This document shows, one piece after another, positions 22,076 through 33,741 of a DNA stretch of 64,000 nt. The notes below the pieces were generated by a model. The model did no database searches. It saw only the letters and a list, made by a program, of their open reading frames with translations, and was not told the origin of the DNA. Position 1 is the first letter of the stretch. Each line of letters begins with the position of its first letter. Source of the DNA: Saxidomus purpurata (Eukaryota; Mollusca; Bivalvia; Venerida; Veneridae); NCBI GenBank assembly GCA_022818135.1, contig JAFMSR010000003.1, positions 15,451,134-15,515,133 of the forward strand, written 5' to 3'. A program made the translations under genes and the position numbers.

Positions 22076-22160
22076 ACTTTAAAAACACATTTGCGCTCGG
22101 CCAGCAGACTGGAAAATGAAAACCTGGTTTTGTGACAATTTCCTGTCACTTGTCTTTGAG

Positions 22161-23181
22161 CACTGGCACCAGAGTACTAGACTGCCCTGTAATTTTAACA
22201 AAAAAAAACCCCAAAAAATATACCTAAATAACACCCTATCATAAAAAAAACCCATAAATAATGGTAAAAAGTCATTTTCTGACAAACCCCCGTATACACT
22301 GTTCTATATTATTCACATGGTGTTGAACGTTTTCGACAGGGGGTCCGGCCCCGCTCTTTTTGTATTATTCAAGCAAGCAATTGAAGATCAACAGCGGTCG
22401 CGTTTAACAGACAATATATTTATCTACCAAACTGGTAAGTAACACTTTTTAAAAAGCTACCGTTTCTATAAAATTCTTCAAGAATATTGCGCTATTTCGC
22501 TCACTCCGTTTTCCTGGTGTTTTTCTGTCACTGCCGACTTCCGGTTCACCTTTCAATTTTGTAACAATTCGTTTTCATTGGTTGAAAATATTCCGGCGTT
22601 ATATTTACCGCACTGTGTCAAATTATTGTATTTCGTATGTAAACAATGCTAAATGCCGCTGTAAGCGGCCAAACTGTTAACTTGTGGACAAGTAGGTACA
22701 GAAAATTTATTTACTGTAAAAACAATTATTAAAACGTTACGTAAGCAGCGCAAAGTATCACTTCTGTGCATAACCGTATGACGTGTTTGAAAGGTCATTT
22801 GAGTTGAACCGGAAGTCAGCAGTGACAGAAAATATCAAGAAAATGGAGAGAGCGAAATAGCTCAATATTCTAGAAGAATTTTATAGAAACGGTAGCTTTT
22901 TAAAAAATGTTACTTACCAGTTTGGTAGATAAATATATTGTCTGTAAAATGCGACCGCTATTGATCTTCAAGTGCTTGCTTGAATAGTACAAAAAGAGAG
23001 GGGACCGGACCCCATGTCGAAAACGTTCAACACCATGTGAATAATATAGAACAGTGTAAACGGGGGTTTGTCAGAAAATGACTTTTTACAATTTTTTTTT
23101 TCATGATAGGGTGTTATTTAGGTATATTTTTGGGTATTTTTTGTTAAAATTACAGGGCAGTCTAGTACTCTGGTGCCAGTG
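22161..23181. mobile_element. Foldback element: 1,021 bp near-palindrome with 8 bp target duplication
   Basis: Ends CACTGGCACC...GGTGCCAGTG are flanked by an identical TCTTTGAG at 22153-22160 and 23182-23189. The arms (about 22161-22553 and 22806-23181) are inverted copies of each other for nearly 390 bp. For example, GTCCGGCCCC faces GGGACCGGAC, AGATAAATATATTGTCTGT recurs inverted, and GACTTCCGGTT faces AACCGGAAGTC. About 250 bp in the centre is unique. There are no genes. An 8 bp duplication is typical of hAT-type and some other DNA transposons. Confidence 0.85.
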
Positions 23182-23189
23182 TCTTTGAG

Positions 23190-24580
23190 GTATTATGTCA
23201 TGGCATGATTATATTTTCGATTTTGATTTTTCGCCTTAAAAAATTGAAAGGCAGTATTCTGAAAGACAGATAAGAAATTCAGGATAAACCACCAGCATTC
23301 TCAAATTAAGTCCCAAAGAAAGTTGTCTAACACTCGTTGAATCATCCTAGATTCAGGTAGAGATATCACACCCTTGTTGCCTTAATTCTGTATATATGAC
23401 CCTAACTACTGTGATAGCTGTTGCATTGTATATTGTTTGATGCATCGAAATAGGATAAGCCACAGCTTTTTTTGTCCATAGTGACTGAACCCTGATTTAC
23501 TTTTGTGACCGCTGCATGATCACCAAATACATGTACTTCCTGTTTGCTTATTTCATCTGTAAATTTTCACTGAGCATCGAGTAATGGTACGGTCCAAAGT
23601 GAAAAAACAGACAAGTCCATTTTTGAAATTTAGTTTGGTCAGGGTTTAAAAAATGGTAAGGATTCCTGATGTGTTTTTTTCCGGTATTTTCGCAACTGAT
23701 AAGTGATTGCTGAAGTATCGGATAATTACTGCACTGTAAGTGCTGATTATCAGTTTAACTGGTCAGTACAAATGTATTCTGAAGAGTGTTTGCACTTTAC
23801 TTGTCGTGAAATGCAATTAGTAAGTGCTGAGGGAAATGTGGCATACAGCTTTATTTACAGTGCAACCTCTTGGGGATCGAACACCCTTGGGAACACGGAA
23901 ATATGTTTGCTGTAGAGAGGTGCTGTTCTGGAGAGGTCGATTCCTTATAATAAAAATGGGAAAGGAGGAGGTTGCTCTAGGGAGGTGTGGTTGGGGGGGG
24001 GAGGTTAGACTGTATACAAGTAGATGTTAGATATTACACATTGCTTGTATTACTTGGCAGATTGTTGTGTCAATCATTAGCTTCAGTATTCAATAAATAA
24101 TAAATTTTACATTCACCAAACAAGTGCATGTGTAGATGTATTAGGATTTTTTTTATGGACTTGATTTTTGTCGAGCCACTAGCTTGATATAGTTGTCCAA
24201 ATTGCATCTAGTTATAAATAACAGACAAAAACAAACTGTCCTGGCTATATCTTCATAGGTATTCCTTCTGATCGCAGAACAAAATTAGTACCATTTTACA
24301 ATATGTATAACATATTATTTGTGTGTGTATTAAGTACTAGTATGACCTACTGCTGACCTGTAGTTTACAAACATTGCTAGTGATAATCTGTTTTTGTGAT
24401 ATATGTAATAATTATCATATACCATTGTCTCATTTACTTTGTTGTTCTTTAGCATGTTCTTTAGTATTTTACATGTAGTTCATATTTGAATTACTACACT
24501 TTTTGTAAAATTGTTGCATTTTCTTTAAAATTCTTAATACAGACTGAGTGAGTTTGTTGTTTATTTAAATTAATTATATT
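23190..24580. other. Intergenic, one low-copy repeat
   Basis: No gene is supported. The segment 23860-24000 (GGATCGAACACCCTTGG, GTTTGCTGTAGAGAGGTGCTG, GGGAGGTGTGGTTGGG) has a diverged relative at 58450-58615 (GTTTGTTGTAGAGACGTGTTG, GGGAGGTTGTTGTCC), so it is an old dispersed repeat. The remainder is AT-rich. Confidence 0.45.
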
Positions 24581-24581
24581 T

Positions 24582-24657
24582 TTATGCCCCCAAAGGTAGG
24601 CATATAAAAATCACATTGTCCTTCCGTGTGTCCGGCTTTACAATTTTAGCTCACCTG
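24582..24657 (+). repeat. Tandem-monomer element, family D, 5' end only (interrupted)
   Basis: Short palindrome ATGCCCCCAAAGGTAGGCAT is followed by ATAAAAATCACATTGTCCTTCC, the usual layout of a 5' end in this class. It is cut after 76 bp by the family A copy at 24658, again within a T-run. Confidence 0.5.
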
Positions 24658-25270
24658 GCACACAGTGCCAGAGTGAGCTATAAGGATCGCATTCCGTCCG
24701 GCATCTGTCCATCCACCATTTCCTTCTAACGACATCTCTGAAACCACTGGGCCAATGTTGATGAGACTTTGCAGGGATGTTCCTTGCATGAAGCTCTATC
24801 AAAGTTGTTCAAAGAATTCCATTCCATGCAGAACTGGTTGCTGTGGCAACAAATAGGAAAAACTTTAAAAATCATTCTTCTCTGAAACCACAAGGCCTAG
24901 AGCTTAGATATTTGGCATGTAGCATTGTCTAGTGGACCTCTACCAAGATTGTTCAAATAATGACCCCCGGGTCAAAATTGACCCTGCATGGGTGGTCAGT
25001 TTTGCGTAGACTTATATAGATAAACTTTAAAATCTTCTTCTCTAAAACCACAAGGCCTAGAGCTAAGATATTTGGCATGTAGCATTGTCTAGTGGACCTC
25101 TACCAAGATTGTTCAGATTGTGACCCCGGGTCAAAATTGACCCTGTGCAGGTGGTCACTTAGTTTAGCATAGGCTTATATAGGAAAATTTTAAAAAAATT
25201 CTCTGAAACCACAAGGCATAGAGCTTTGATACTTAGCATGTAGCATTGTCTAGTGGACCTCTGACAAATT
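24658..25270 (+). repeat. Tandem-monomer element, family A, 3'-truncated copy
   Basis: Intact 5' palindrome (AGCTCACCTGGCACACAGTG..CCAGAGTGAGCT) and about three monomers carrying CCTAGAGCTTAGATATTTGG and GCATTGTCTAGTGGACCTCT. The copy ends at about 25270 without the terminal hairpin. Confidence 0.7.
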
Positions 25271-26061
25271 GCTTAGAATACTTTTTAAAACTTACTACAC
25301 ATGTTGCAATTTGATTGCCTCAATGCCAGAATTATTGCCCTTTGAACATTTTTAAACATGTACATGTACCTGGAAATAAATTTGGTTTTCTTTGAAATTT
25401 ATGGTCTGATATAAATGTTATGTAACACAAATAATCACCTAATGACTTTCTGCCAACAGTTTTAAAAAGAAAGTGACCTTTTTAATAGAGTGGCATCGGT
25501 TGATTTATGCTTTCTTTCCTAAATACTTTATATTGAAACTTAAATTAGTCATTTATGACATATTTTGGAATATTTGAATAAAATGTGAAAGTGTAAAGAA
25601 TTGTGAAAAAATGTGTCGCTGCGAGTTCCAGCCAAAATGCTTATAGAATACTAAAGTTTTGAGGAAGAAGGTAACCGTTCACCAACCACGGGTAATTGCT
25701 GCAGTCGATGAAACAGACGGTTCATCACTTGCATTTATACAGCTGATAATGCAAATCAACTGAATCTTTGGATTTCATGAATTTTAAGGGCACAGGTGAT
25801 ATGCATGTACAGTCTTGACAAGTGATCGATATACCAATAAAACACTCGAGTTACATACTAGGGTAACACTCCTTAAATTGTACCTGATCCAATCTGCTGG
25901 AACAAAGCCAGCACTTTCATATGTCGTGACCTTTGGCTAAAGATAGTTTTGGTGTAGCAGTAATTGCACGAGAATAAAAGAGAAAGTGTGACTACTCGCG
26001 TTTAGATAGCTGGATAGAACATGTACATACACTTGGCATTTATTTTTGACTTCAATATTAA
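25271..26061. other. Intergenic, nothing recognised
   Basis: AT-rich sequence without a convincing exon, RNA gene or inverted-repeat element. Confidence 0.4.
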
Positions 26062-26330
26062 TGGCAAAGTCCAGCAGAGCTTATGCCATGGTGGTTTGTC
26101 CGTCGTCCGTCTGTAAACCTTTCCTTGATAACGCTCTACCGACGGCAGTTCTCATTTGACTTTCACCAAACTTGCTCAGAAGGTTCCCTGCAAATGTAGA
26201 TGATCCCTCTTGTTTTCGGGGTCAAGATCACTGTGATCATCATTAGATTTTCCTTGATAACGCTCTACAGGTCATTTTTCATTCAACTTTCATCAAACTT
26301 GCTCAGACCCACAGTCTGCAAACTTTTAAC
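26062..26330 (+). repeat. Tandem-monomer repeat, family E, copy 2
   Basis: AAGTCCAGCAGAGCTTATGC, CCATGGTGGTTTGTCCGTCG and CCTTGATAACGCTCTAC repeat the family E sequence of 17369-17526. The unit CCTTGATAACGCTCTAC recurs at 26252, so at least two monomers are present. Confidence 0.55.
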
Positions 26331-27099
26331 AATTACTATTTTAAATGTATTTTGTAATATAGTAACGCAACTTAAATTTCGCAATTGGCAAATGATTATG
26401 CACTATTTTTTCACAATTTGGGTCCTCGTTTGCTGATATTTTTTTATCAATTTATAAAGCTATGGAGTCTTCACAATTTTTGTGAAAAAGCCCCGATCAC
26501 ACGATAAACCGAAACACCCGGGAATACCCGAGAAAAAAGTAACATCTAATAATCTGTGTATTTACGTTTATTATTTGATCATGACATGTATTAGGAAGAA
26601 ATTCTGTAAATCATCAAGTTTGTGTATTTCCCCGTGAAATATTTGTATTTGAAGTTGTATATTGAAGCGATTCGCAAGACTCACCATGCCGAACATATAA
26701 GGAGCGGCGCAGAAATCATGAAGACAAATATTTTCATCAAACGATATCGGACGATTTAAATACTTTCTGGATTAGATACAAATCTGGCATAAAACTGTGA
26801 CCAGTATTACTCGACGTTACTGAAATATTGATCAATAGTTTTTTTTTACTTGAATCGCCGACGGAGAATCGCAACCATCCACATAGTTCTACTTATTTTG
26901 CGGGAATCATTCTTACTATTGACATGTTCTATCTTAGGGATATGTACATCATAGTTTGTGTGCAAAACCTATGCTTTTCACAGCCGATTTGGCATATTCG
27001 ACGTGAACGCTGCTTCGTACGGCCAGTAACATGAATCATGCATATTCTGGAAGTGCGCTTTTAAAAGCATTTTAGATATGATAAGTCTTACTGAGTAGA

Positions 27100-27300
27100 T
27101 TATCCCTATCGTTTTTTGGGTCAAGGTCACAGTGACCTGCACTTTTAAAATATTTTCCATTCAATACATTGAGATCTACATCACCCACAATCTTCAAATT
27201 GTCCGGATGATTGGTCTTACTGAGTATATGATCTCTACCGTTTTTAGGGTCAAGGTCACAGTGATGTCACAGCGACATGTAGATGACCTCTATTGAATTG
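27100..27300 (+). repeat. Family E monomer fragment
   Basis: Two units with GGGTCAAGGTCACAGTGA and CCCTATCG / CTCTACCG start words, related to 18345-18545. No ends are visible. Confidence 0.5.
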
Positions 27301-27474
27301 TTGTTACATTGCCATAGTTAATTAAAGTAAATGGAAAAGGTTACAAGGTCCTCGAGCAATGAAGTTTGTCATTACCTATAGATGACTCATATTGATTTTG
27401 GTCTCTAAATCTTGGTCTAAGGTTTACTGAGAGACTTAAAAAAATATTAGATCTATTAGATCTAGATCTATCAG

Positions 27475-27575
27475 AAACGTAGAATATGATTCTACGTTCC
27501 TGGCTCCTGGGTCTCAGGTCCTCAAACTTATGCTGGAGAACAACTCATTGACGCCGCGATGAATCGCGGCGTCAG
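27475..27575. repeat. Two hairpin-forming inverted repeats
   Basis: AACGTAGAAT-ATG-ATTCTACGTT lies at about 27476-27498, and GACGCCGCGAT-GA-ATCGCGGCGTC (11 bp perfect arms) at 27550-27573. They are 50 bp apart in an otherwise AT-rich stretch. Function unknown; they may be ends of decayed elements. Confidence 0.6.
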
Positions 27576-27599
27576 TATTGAATAGGTTTCAATTTTGGA

Positions 27600-28865
27600 C
27601 CATGGGGTTGCATAATCAAATAGGGAGCAGCCAACATTATTATTGTAAATCTAAACTATGTTCTATGTATGAAAAATGACTTTTATGAATCATTAAATTG
27701 TATTAAGTCATTAAAAAACAATACAATACAAAATACACATGTCTCCTTCCCTTATTTCAAAACTTTGGACACATTTAATGAGTATTTAATAACTTTTCCA
27801 CAAACTCGTAGACCACGGGTTTTTTATAGCTTTGTTTACGGACCTTACGACCCGATTCATCAAAGCTCAGAAAAAAAGATTCGGAAGATGTTTTGCTATC
27901 TTAAAACACTCAGATAATAGAATACATGGCGCCAACGTGAAAAATCAATGAAAACCCATTTTAATTACTACATATTAGACTTTAATATTGAAACTGTAAA
28001 GAAAAACCGTTCACCCAACTATGCAATACGTAGGGCCCTAACGGAATTCCATTCCATCATTTGTAAACAAAAACAATAATCAGCCAATGGAAGTTCTGTA
28101 AAATGTATACGTCACAGCATAATTAATCATGTGGATTTCGTCTCTTTCCGCCATATTGCTGGAGTGTATAATGCTTCGGGAATAGAAAGAAAGAAAAATC
28201 CACATTACCAGCTACGAGGGGGGAGGGGGGGCAGGTATATCTGTTTTACAGATAGTTCTTTTTCACAATATTTAGACCCGGTGTAAATTATATTTGCACA
28301 GGTTTTTTCCTCTGCTTCCTATTAACCGACCTGTGATTCAGTGAAATTGTGGGGAGGAGCCATGGTTATAAATAGTTTTGTGTATCAGTTCCTTGGTATC
28401 TAAAAATAGCCAGTGTAAAATTAGCATCCGAAAATAATTAATGTTGTGAGAAAAGAGGTATTTAATTATCACAATAGACAAACAATATGGAAGTTACATA
28501 AGGGTTTAGTATTATGCTAATTACTAATAAAAACTTTATTTTTATAAATCAGTTTCATAAACAAAAAGGATATACAGCTAAATACACAGAGGCACGGACC
28601 GGTATTACTGATTACCGAAAACAACTTTTTACCGGAAACAACCAAAAACAAATGAGATTACCGGAAACAAGTCTTAATTCAATAGTTTTTTATGTTAAAT
28701 ACACTTTTTATTATTCTAAATGATAAAAATTAATGTATTTGTTGAATATGTGTAATTTTAGAATGATAGGTTAGGTTTTAAGCAAATTAGTTCGATGTAA
28801 CTTAGTGTGTATGTTGTAACGATTACCTCCCTTAGACGGTATTAAAACCCAAAATCATTGCAATC
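27600..28865. other. Intergenic, nothing recognised
   Basis: AT-rich with a G-run at about 28217. The open frames at 27669 and 28514 are low-complexity and have no recognisable homologue. Confidence 0.4.
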
Positions 28866-28896
28866 ACGGACCTATATACACATGTGTATAGGTCCG
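28866..28896. repeat. Palindrome ACGGACCTATAYACA/TGTRTATAGGTCCGT
   Basis: A near-perfect 31 bp palindrome centred on ACATGT. A half-site, TGTATATAGGTCCGTGA, lies inverted at about 29138-29153, so the region 28866-29153 is itself bounded by inverted copies. A diverged copy lies at 10704-10747. Confidence 0.6.
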
Positions 28897-29759
28897 TTCT
28901 CTATTAGAAAAAAGTATTACCTTTCTTTTTTTTGTATTTAAATAGTTCGATAAATTTTAGCGATATTTTTTGTTCAAGTTCTTTGACAGTTTAACAACTT
29001 ATCTGCATTTCCAGTTACGAAAATTCCCATGAGTGAATGAAAAAAAACCAACAGAAACTAGAAAATCATTTAAAATCTTTTTATTTGCATATATCATTAC
29101 AAGGATGAATAAAACAAATAACATAATTAACATAATGTGTATATAGGTCCGTGACAGAGGTAATGATCATTTTATGTAGTAAAAAAGGGTTCGCTGATGT
29201 TAACCACGCACATTTTATAATAGAAACCTGCCCCAGTGCCCATCTCCCAGCCATGCTTCAAAACATGCGCGGCGTCTTTGATGCCTTGCATCAAAATTCG
29301 TCTTGTTTTTGTTTAGATTGTCCATAGTCCCGGCCAACCGTGGGATTTCTCCCCTGGTGAGCTTTTCAAGACCCAAGTTTACATATATGTCCACAGAATA
29401 TTATTTAACCAAATTGTGGAAAAAGTGCCAGTAGCCAAAAGATAGGTGTGTGAGCTTGCAGACAAGACAGACGTTGCCAGTGTACATTGGTGCTTGAACC
29501 ACTGTCTCGTGATATAGATCCCAATCAAGTGGCCGTTAATTCAACAATCCGATATTATATTAACGTTACGATATAGTTTCTTGCGTAGCTATTCCGTGGT
29601 TGTTGCTGGCTAAATATAGCATTCCACTAATGTATTTTTAGAAATCCACGTGTTTAATCGACATTGACTGTCATTGACGTAAAATAAGCGATTTAAATAG
29701 TAAGAATGTGAAATTTTGTGTGTAAACAAGTTCGTGTGGTTTAAAAAAAGAAACAGTTC

Positions 29760-30744
29760 ATTCCGATTAAGGTAAGACAATAATCATACACAGAATTTTA
29801 TCTATGTTGAAACTGTATACTAGATTTAGATATACGTATGTCGAAGGAAAACAACGCTAGGTTCCCGGTTTCTAATAGTTTCTAGCTATATAGGATGGGT
29901 CGCTCGTAGAAGGTGAAGGCCACAAACCATGTTATTATACTCGGTTTACCTAGATTGATGATTTATTATTTCTATTGTTACATACTCTTACAAGAAATTG
30001 TATTTTATAAGAATTCTGCAAATTAATTAGCGTAATTAAATGTTTTGTAACATATATTTATTCAAGATTAATTTATTTGATAGATCTAGTTTAGTATATG
30101 TTGCTTTACTTAAAGCCTTACTATGAAGAAAGTTTTAGGCTGATCGAGCTACTTTCGAGTAACCGGTAAGGAGAAAATCCAATAATTTGAGATGAGGCGT
30201 GAGGGATTCGAATCCACGACTACAGCCACCTTGAGCACTGCCACTCATTGATACTCCCCCCCAAATATTTACTTTATTTCGTCGAGAAATAATAGAAAAT
30301 GTTGAAATGATCATGATTGCGCACATTAAATGAAGAATTAACAAGGCTGCCTCTTAAACTTATCCTTAATGATGTTGTATTTAATCACTAGACTGGCATT
30401 TTTACTATTTCTTACTCAATTAACTCCCTTTGCTGCCAAAAATGTAAGATGATCAAGCCCTGTCAGTAGATATGGGCCAGAAAATATTCTGATTGAATAA
30501 TGAAAATATACTATTATCTAGCCTGGTGGCGAGGCTATTTAATCACATGTGTAGTGTTTTATGTTATGTTGTATATTGTAGTTAGATAAGAGAGTTGTTC
30601 TACACTGTCACGTAATGACTTCTCTGAAATGTGTCTTTAAAGAATATCTTTGAGTACCGTGCAGTAAGTTAAGAAACTAAACGAGTCACACCATAGTACA
30701 GTACGCGAATATACCGTACCAAATCTTGATTCTTGTTTTTCCAG
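29760..30744 (+). other. Possible 5' untranslated exon and intron of phosphatase copy 1
   Basis: A donor-like ATTAAG|GTAAGA occurs at about 29770 and an acceptor TTGTTTTTCCAG at 30733-30744, just 18 nt before the first ATG of the phosphatase. A spliced 5' leader would fit, but this is inference from two splice-site-like words only. A minus-strand tRNA-like B-box (GGATTCGAATCC) lies within, at about 30206. Confidence 0.3.
30180..30245 (-). repeat. tRNA-like / SINE fragment
   Basis: On the minus strand, GTGGATTCGAATCCCTC is a perfect B-box-containing T-arm. Upstream GTGGCAGTGCTCAAGG is only a weak A-box. The cloverleaf is not complete, so a functional tRNA is not claimed. Confidence 0.35.
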
Positions 30745-30762
30745 GTTGAAAAGGTCATTGGA

Positions 30763-31743
30763 ATGTTTTCGAGGTCAATCTGTACGAAGTCAGTGGCATT
30801 GACCTTGAGGAGATGTTTCTCGTCCTTGGTACAATCCGCGGACGTCTGCAGCGTCGGCTGTATCGATTCTGTTGGCCGCTTTCTGGATAGGTACGACACT
30901 TTTATGCTGGATTGTGATGGCGTCCTGTGGAAAAGTGACCATATCACGCCTGTTCCTGGTATTTCAAAAGCAATTGAGAAACTCCAGAAATTGAATAAAC
31001 GCGTTCTGTTCGTCACCAATAATAGCATAGAATCACGATTAACGTTGCAACACAAGTTTCGAAAATATGGATTTGATTCACCCCTTGAAAATATATTTGG
31101 AAACGGATTTGTTGCGGCGCTGTTCCTAAAATCATTTCTGAAAATTGATAAAAATGTGTATCTTGTCGGTGGATCTGGGTTGAAGTGGGAATTGGACCAA
31201 GTTGGTGTAGATTATGTCGGATTTGGATTGGATCCCGACATACCAACATGTGTGGAGCAAGAGCTGCTTAAATTTTCTTTTGAAGACAATGCCAGAGCTG
31301 TTCTTGTTGGGTTTGATGAATATTTGAGTTACAATAAGATCTTTAAAGCAGCTACGTACATTTGCAACCCAGAGTGTCATTTTATAGCTACCAATGATGT
31401 TGAAAAGGGAATTTACATTGGCGATGAATCAGCTAAACGCCGTATGCCGTTAGCCGGCATGATGGTCAAGGCCATCGCAGATACCGCCAACAGAAAACCC
31501 GTGGTTGTTGGAAAACCAAATAGAATTATGTTCGATTGTATTTTGGGAAGGCATCAAGATATTGATTTAACAAGGACAGTTTTTGTTGGTGACCGACTCA
31601 GAACTGATATGGAATTTTCGAAAGCCGTCGGTGTTGATTCGGCTTTAGTGCTCACAGGTGTCAGTGGAATTGAAGATATTAGTGACAACCCAGAACTGGC
31701 TCCAAATTATGTCATGAACTCTTTAGCAGATATTGCGCATTAA
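30763..31743 (+). CDS. HAD-family phosphatase, PGP/PDXP-like, tandem copy 1
   Basis: A 326-residue protein, full length for the glycerol-3-phosphate/phosphoglycolate phosphatase and pyridoxal phosphatase family (about 300-320), encoded without introns. ATG 30763 is chosen; the frame upstream has no ATG and crosses a likely splice acceptor. HAD motifs: DCDGVLW (Asp50 nucleophile, Asp52 acid/base), FVTNNS, the Lys of VVGKPNRIMFDCI, and VFVGDRLRTDM as motif IV. A C2-type cap lies between motifs II and III (YLVGGSGLKWELDQVGVD, VLVGFDEYLSYNKI). The N-terminus MFSRSICTKSVALTLRRCFS is basic, hydroxylated and free of acidic residues, which suggests a mitochondrial presequence. Substrate not assignable: glycerol-3-phosphate, 2-phosphoglycolate and pyridoxal phosphate are the family options. 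A paralogue follows 2 kb downstream. Confidence 0.93.
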   Translation: MFSRSICTKSVALTLRRCFSSLVQSADVCSVGCIDSVGRFLDRYDTFMLDCDGVLWKSDHITPVPGISKAIEKLQKLNKRVLFVTNNSIESRLTLQHKFRKYGFDSPLENIFGNGFVAALFLKSFLKIDKNVYLVGGSGLKWELDQVGVDYVGFGLDPDIPTCVEQELLKFSFEDNARAVLVGFDEYLSYNKIFKAATYICNPECHFIATNDVEKGIYIGDESAKRRMPLAGMMVKAIADTANRKPVVVGKPNRIMFDCILGRHQDIDLTRTVFVGDRLRTDMEFSKAVGVDSALVLTGVSGIEDISDNPELAPNYVMNSLADIAH

Positions 31744-33741
31744 TTGCTTTTGAAGGCTAAAGCTCTTTCAAATGTTCAACTCGAACCTTATAGATATAGT
31801 GCTTTAGTGCAGCTTCATGATATTTCAACCTCTTTCTTCCATGTGGGTTAATGTACCTACACACGCCAATGAACTACTTTATTTAAAGGTACTGAGTGGT
31901 ACGTTTACGTACAGATAGCTCGACAATTCCATCGCACGTGTTACATATTTATGTTTTGTCCCAGGACAGGACAGGTTACGGGCCAAGTTGAACTCGAAGG
32001 AAAAGACAAAAAAATGAATGAAAACAGGATATTTTTCAAAATGCCTTGAATTTTTGCGTGAAATCCCATAACTGGGTGGCAAAAAACCGCATTTCATTAG
32101 AAAGCAAACCCCCGCAGCCGAGTTCATCCAATCAAATCGCTGTGAGGAGTTTGATAAGTAAACTCCAAAGTTATCAGTTGGTAAATCATCCAAGCACGCG
32201 AATCTCAAAGTGTATCTTTAAATATTGTTCTTTACTTTTATAATTCTTAGTTTTATACATTTGCTTGCTAACAATCTTTACATATGTTATTATATACTCA
32301 TTAAACGTTGTTTTTTATCATTTTTGTACCTTACGTACGTTTTGCAAAATTAATAAACTGAAACCGAGAAAAAGAATTGGTCAAGTAAGAAAGAGATCTA
32401 GAATAATATACATGTGCATGTATCCGATTTAAGTAAATGCAGCCAACTCGTACCCATAGCAGGGTCAAGACATTGCCCATAGTGATTGAACAATTGATGT
32501 AGCTGTATTCATTGTGTTCCATGAGGATGCACGACAGTTTAATTTGTAGACCATGCGGCGACAAAAAATTTGCACCTGCTGTAACATTCTGTCGATCCCG
32601 ACATTCCATATCCACTTCGCCATTTTGTCTAAAAATGGAATCGGGTACAACCAATCATCGAAAAGAAATGGTATATAAAAACAACAAAATGTTGCATTGT
32701 CTCTTGAAATTATGGTCGTCTGTTAGCGTAAATAGGCCGGGAGACGGACCGAGGCTTTTTGATGTCGTTTTGTGCGTTATCCAACATGTAAATGATGAAG
32801 TTGTCTGCACTCTATCATTAATTACCATTTTATTTGGGCTCAGCTACCCCAGGAATAGGCACAGCTGTATGTATGTATGTATGTATTATAGTCTAGCAGC
32901 TTTATCGTTCGTACTGGATAATCCATATGACCAACGCCCCCAGAATAGTTTAGCATTTTAGGTTTTTGGGGATAGCGTAAGATACAGAACGCGCCCCGTT
33001 TCAGAGACTCCGTCTGGTTCTGTCTCATGCCCGGTGTACAGCACCGTTACATCGTACCCATCCGTCACGTTAGTGGAGGAGCGAGGGATCGAACCGCCGT
33101 GGGAAGACCAGCTATATTTGAGCGTGTTTAAACTTGAGCAGTTACAACCAAGGCTTGAAGTAAGGAGCAAGGCCGTGACATTTAAACGTTTGAAAGTGAG
33201 AAAATGCGTAGCACATTTTAAACTGTTAAAAGGCTAACAACGGTCATCTATATTTAGTATACAGTACACGCGGTTTAAGAGCTTTTATGTAATTGTTTCA
33301 TAATATTAAAGGAATGAAAGGAATACAGTATTGTTACGAAGTACAACACATTTGGGTATACCGAATTTTCTTTACTTCCGCTGTAATTAACTGATTTATT
33401 GATACATTTGTGGTTCTATAATTATAACTAATAATTAGCAATTAGCTGGTAATTTCAAATCAATTATTGATCTTCATATAAACGACGACAACAGTTGAGT
33501 TACATTATGTAAACATTTCCGACATTTTCAGGAAGCCATTTAGTACACTACTTCAGTACTTGATTGGTCCAATTGTTTGATATCAGTTTGTCACAACTCA
33601 ACACTTGCTAAAACGCTGCCAAACGAGTGAAGACTGTCATTTAGACATTGAAATTCGTAACATTCTTTTTTAATTTTTGAATCATTTACAATTCCGTTTA
33701 TATTCTTTATTTGAACGTGCTCAATACCAGGATTTACAGAA
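31744..33741. other. Spacer between the two phosphatase genes
   Basis: 2 kb with no supported gene. Present are a small GTAT microsatellite (32866-32885), a tRNA-like B-box on the minus strand (GGTTCGATCCCTC, about 33085-33097) and the putative 5' leader of copy 2 from about 33530 (after CATTTTCAG). The 149-codon frame at 32512 has no recognisable features and is not called. Confidence 0.5.

Noticed and set aside
22079..22285. Minus-strand 68-codon frame
   Set aside because: Falls in the arm of the large palindrome and is dominated by a T/A-run translation.
30669..31380. Minus-strand frames opposite phosphatase copy 1
   Set aside because: Shadow frames of a clearly coding plus-strand gene; the same applies to 33591-34043 opposite copy 2.
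32512..32961. 149-codon frame between the two phosphatase genes
   Set aside because: Composition is mixed, it contains a GTAT microsatellite (YVCMYVCMYY-like end), and no domain is visible.
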